A DNA stretch of 7,938 nt, from positions 1 through 7,938 of the forward strand of contig RFHX01000240.1 of NCBI GenBank assembly GCA_003695725.1, given 5' to 3'. Of this stretch, positions 7,853 to 7,938 are shown in pieces; the stretch's first letter is position 1; the number at the start of each line of letters is the position of its first letter. A program made the translations under genes and the position numbers. The notes under the pieces are model-generated. The model did not search any database. It was not told where the DNA came from and was given only the letters and a program-made list of their open reading frames with translations. Source of the DNA: J061 sp003695725 [NCBI: Candidatus Schekmanbacteria bacterium]. Lineage in GTDB: Bacteria > Schekmanbacteria > GWA2-38-11.

Positions 7853-7868
7853 TGCAATTTTTGTGCCA
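7853..7868 (-). promoter_or_regulatory. Candidate sigma-54 (RpoN) -24/-12 promoter of the phosphatase gene
   Basis: Read on the minus strand the site is TGGCAC, five A, TTGCA. The known sigma-54 consensus is TGGCACG-N4-TTGCW. Ten of the eleven consensus bases checked match; only the G following TGGCAC is replaced by A. The GG and GC dinucleotides are exactly 12 bases apart. Counting from the -12 C at 7854 puts transcription start near 7842, giving a 17-base leader that begins just before the GAGGAG ribosome site. Activator sites would lie mostly beyond the window edge, so only the core can be judged. Confidence 0.65.
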
Positions 7869-7924
7869 GAAAAGATTTTTTTTATGAGTCAGCTAACTTG
7901 TTGAAATCAAAGGAAATCCGAACT

Positions 7925-7938
7925 ATGAAGACAAATGT
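7925..7938 (+). CDS. Possible 5' end of a divergent gene (partial)
   Basis: ATG at 7925 is preceded by AAAGGA at 7909-7914, a plausible ribosome site 10 bases upstream, and the frame (Met-Lys-Thr-Asn) is open to the window edge. Only four codons are visible, so this is a weak call. If real, the gene diverges from the phosphatase gene and the two share a roughly 100-base control region. Confidence 0.2.

Overview
The window reads as chromosomal DNA from an AT-rich bacterium, probably Gram-negative. The signs are a ComEC-type DNA channel, an NfeD–slipin membrane pair, a polyprenyl-phosphate type family 2 glycosyltransferase and a candidate sigma-54 promoter. Nothing here fixes the phylum. No rRNA, tRNA, CRISPR array, insertion sequence or phage gene was seen. 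Coding density is high, and no gene-free stretch exceeds about 115 bases.

Layout: two convergent gene blocks meet near position 4025. The left block (+ strand) holds a near-complete comEC-like DNA uptake channel (17–2377), a stand-alone metallo-beta-lactamase-fold hydrolase (2416–3255) and a SIR2-family NAD-dependent protein deacylase (3261–4010). The gaps are 38 and 5 bases, so these three are probably cotranscribed. The right block (- strand, read right to left) holds a membrane-anchored or secreted dual-specificity-type phosphatase (7825–7259), a DPM1/ArnC-like glycosyltransferase (7169–6192), a long-form NfeD serine protease (6109–4799) and its slipin partner (4795–4040). NfeD and slipin are separated by 3 bases and are clearly an operon. 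The other gaps in this block (89 and 82 bases) leave room for separate promoters.

How the genes fit together: ComEC would move single-stranded DNA across the inner membrane. NfeD and slipin form a known membrane protease/scaffold pair, and both NfeD catalytic residues are present. The glycosyltransferase probably loads a sugar onto undecaprenyl phosphate for envelope polymers. The phosphatase acts at or outside the inner membrane and has a well-formed -24/-12 element with ideal 12-base GG–GC spacing, placing the predicted transcript start just ahead of a strong ribosome binding site. That promoter is the most distinctive signal in the window. I found no convincing new multi-gene system; the remaining genes belong to familiar families with intact active sites.
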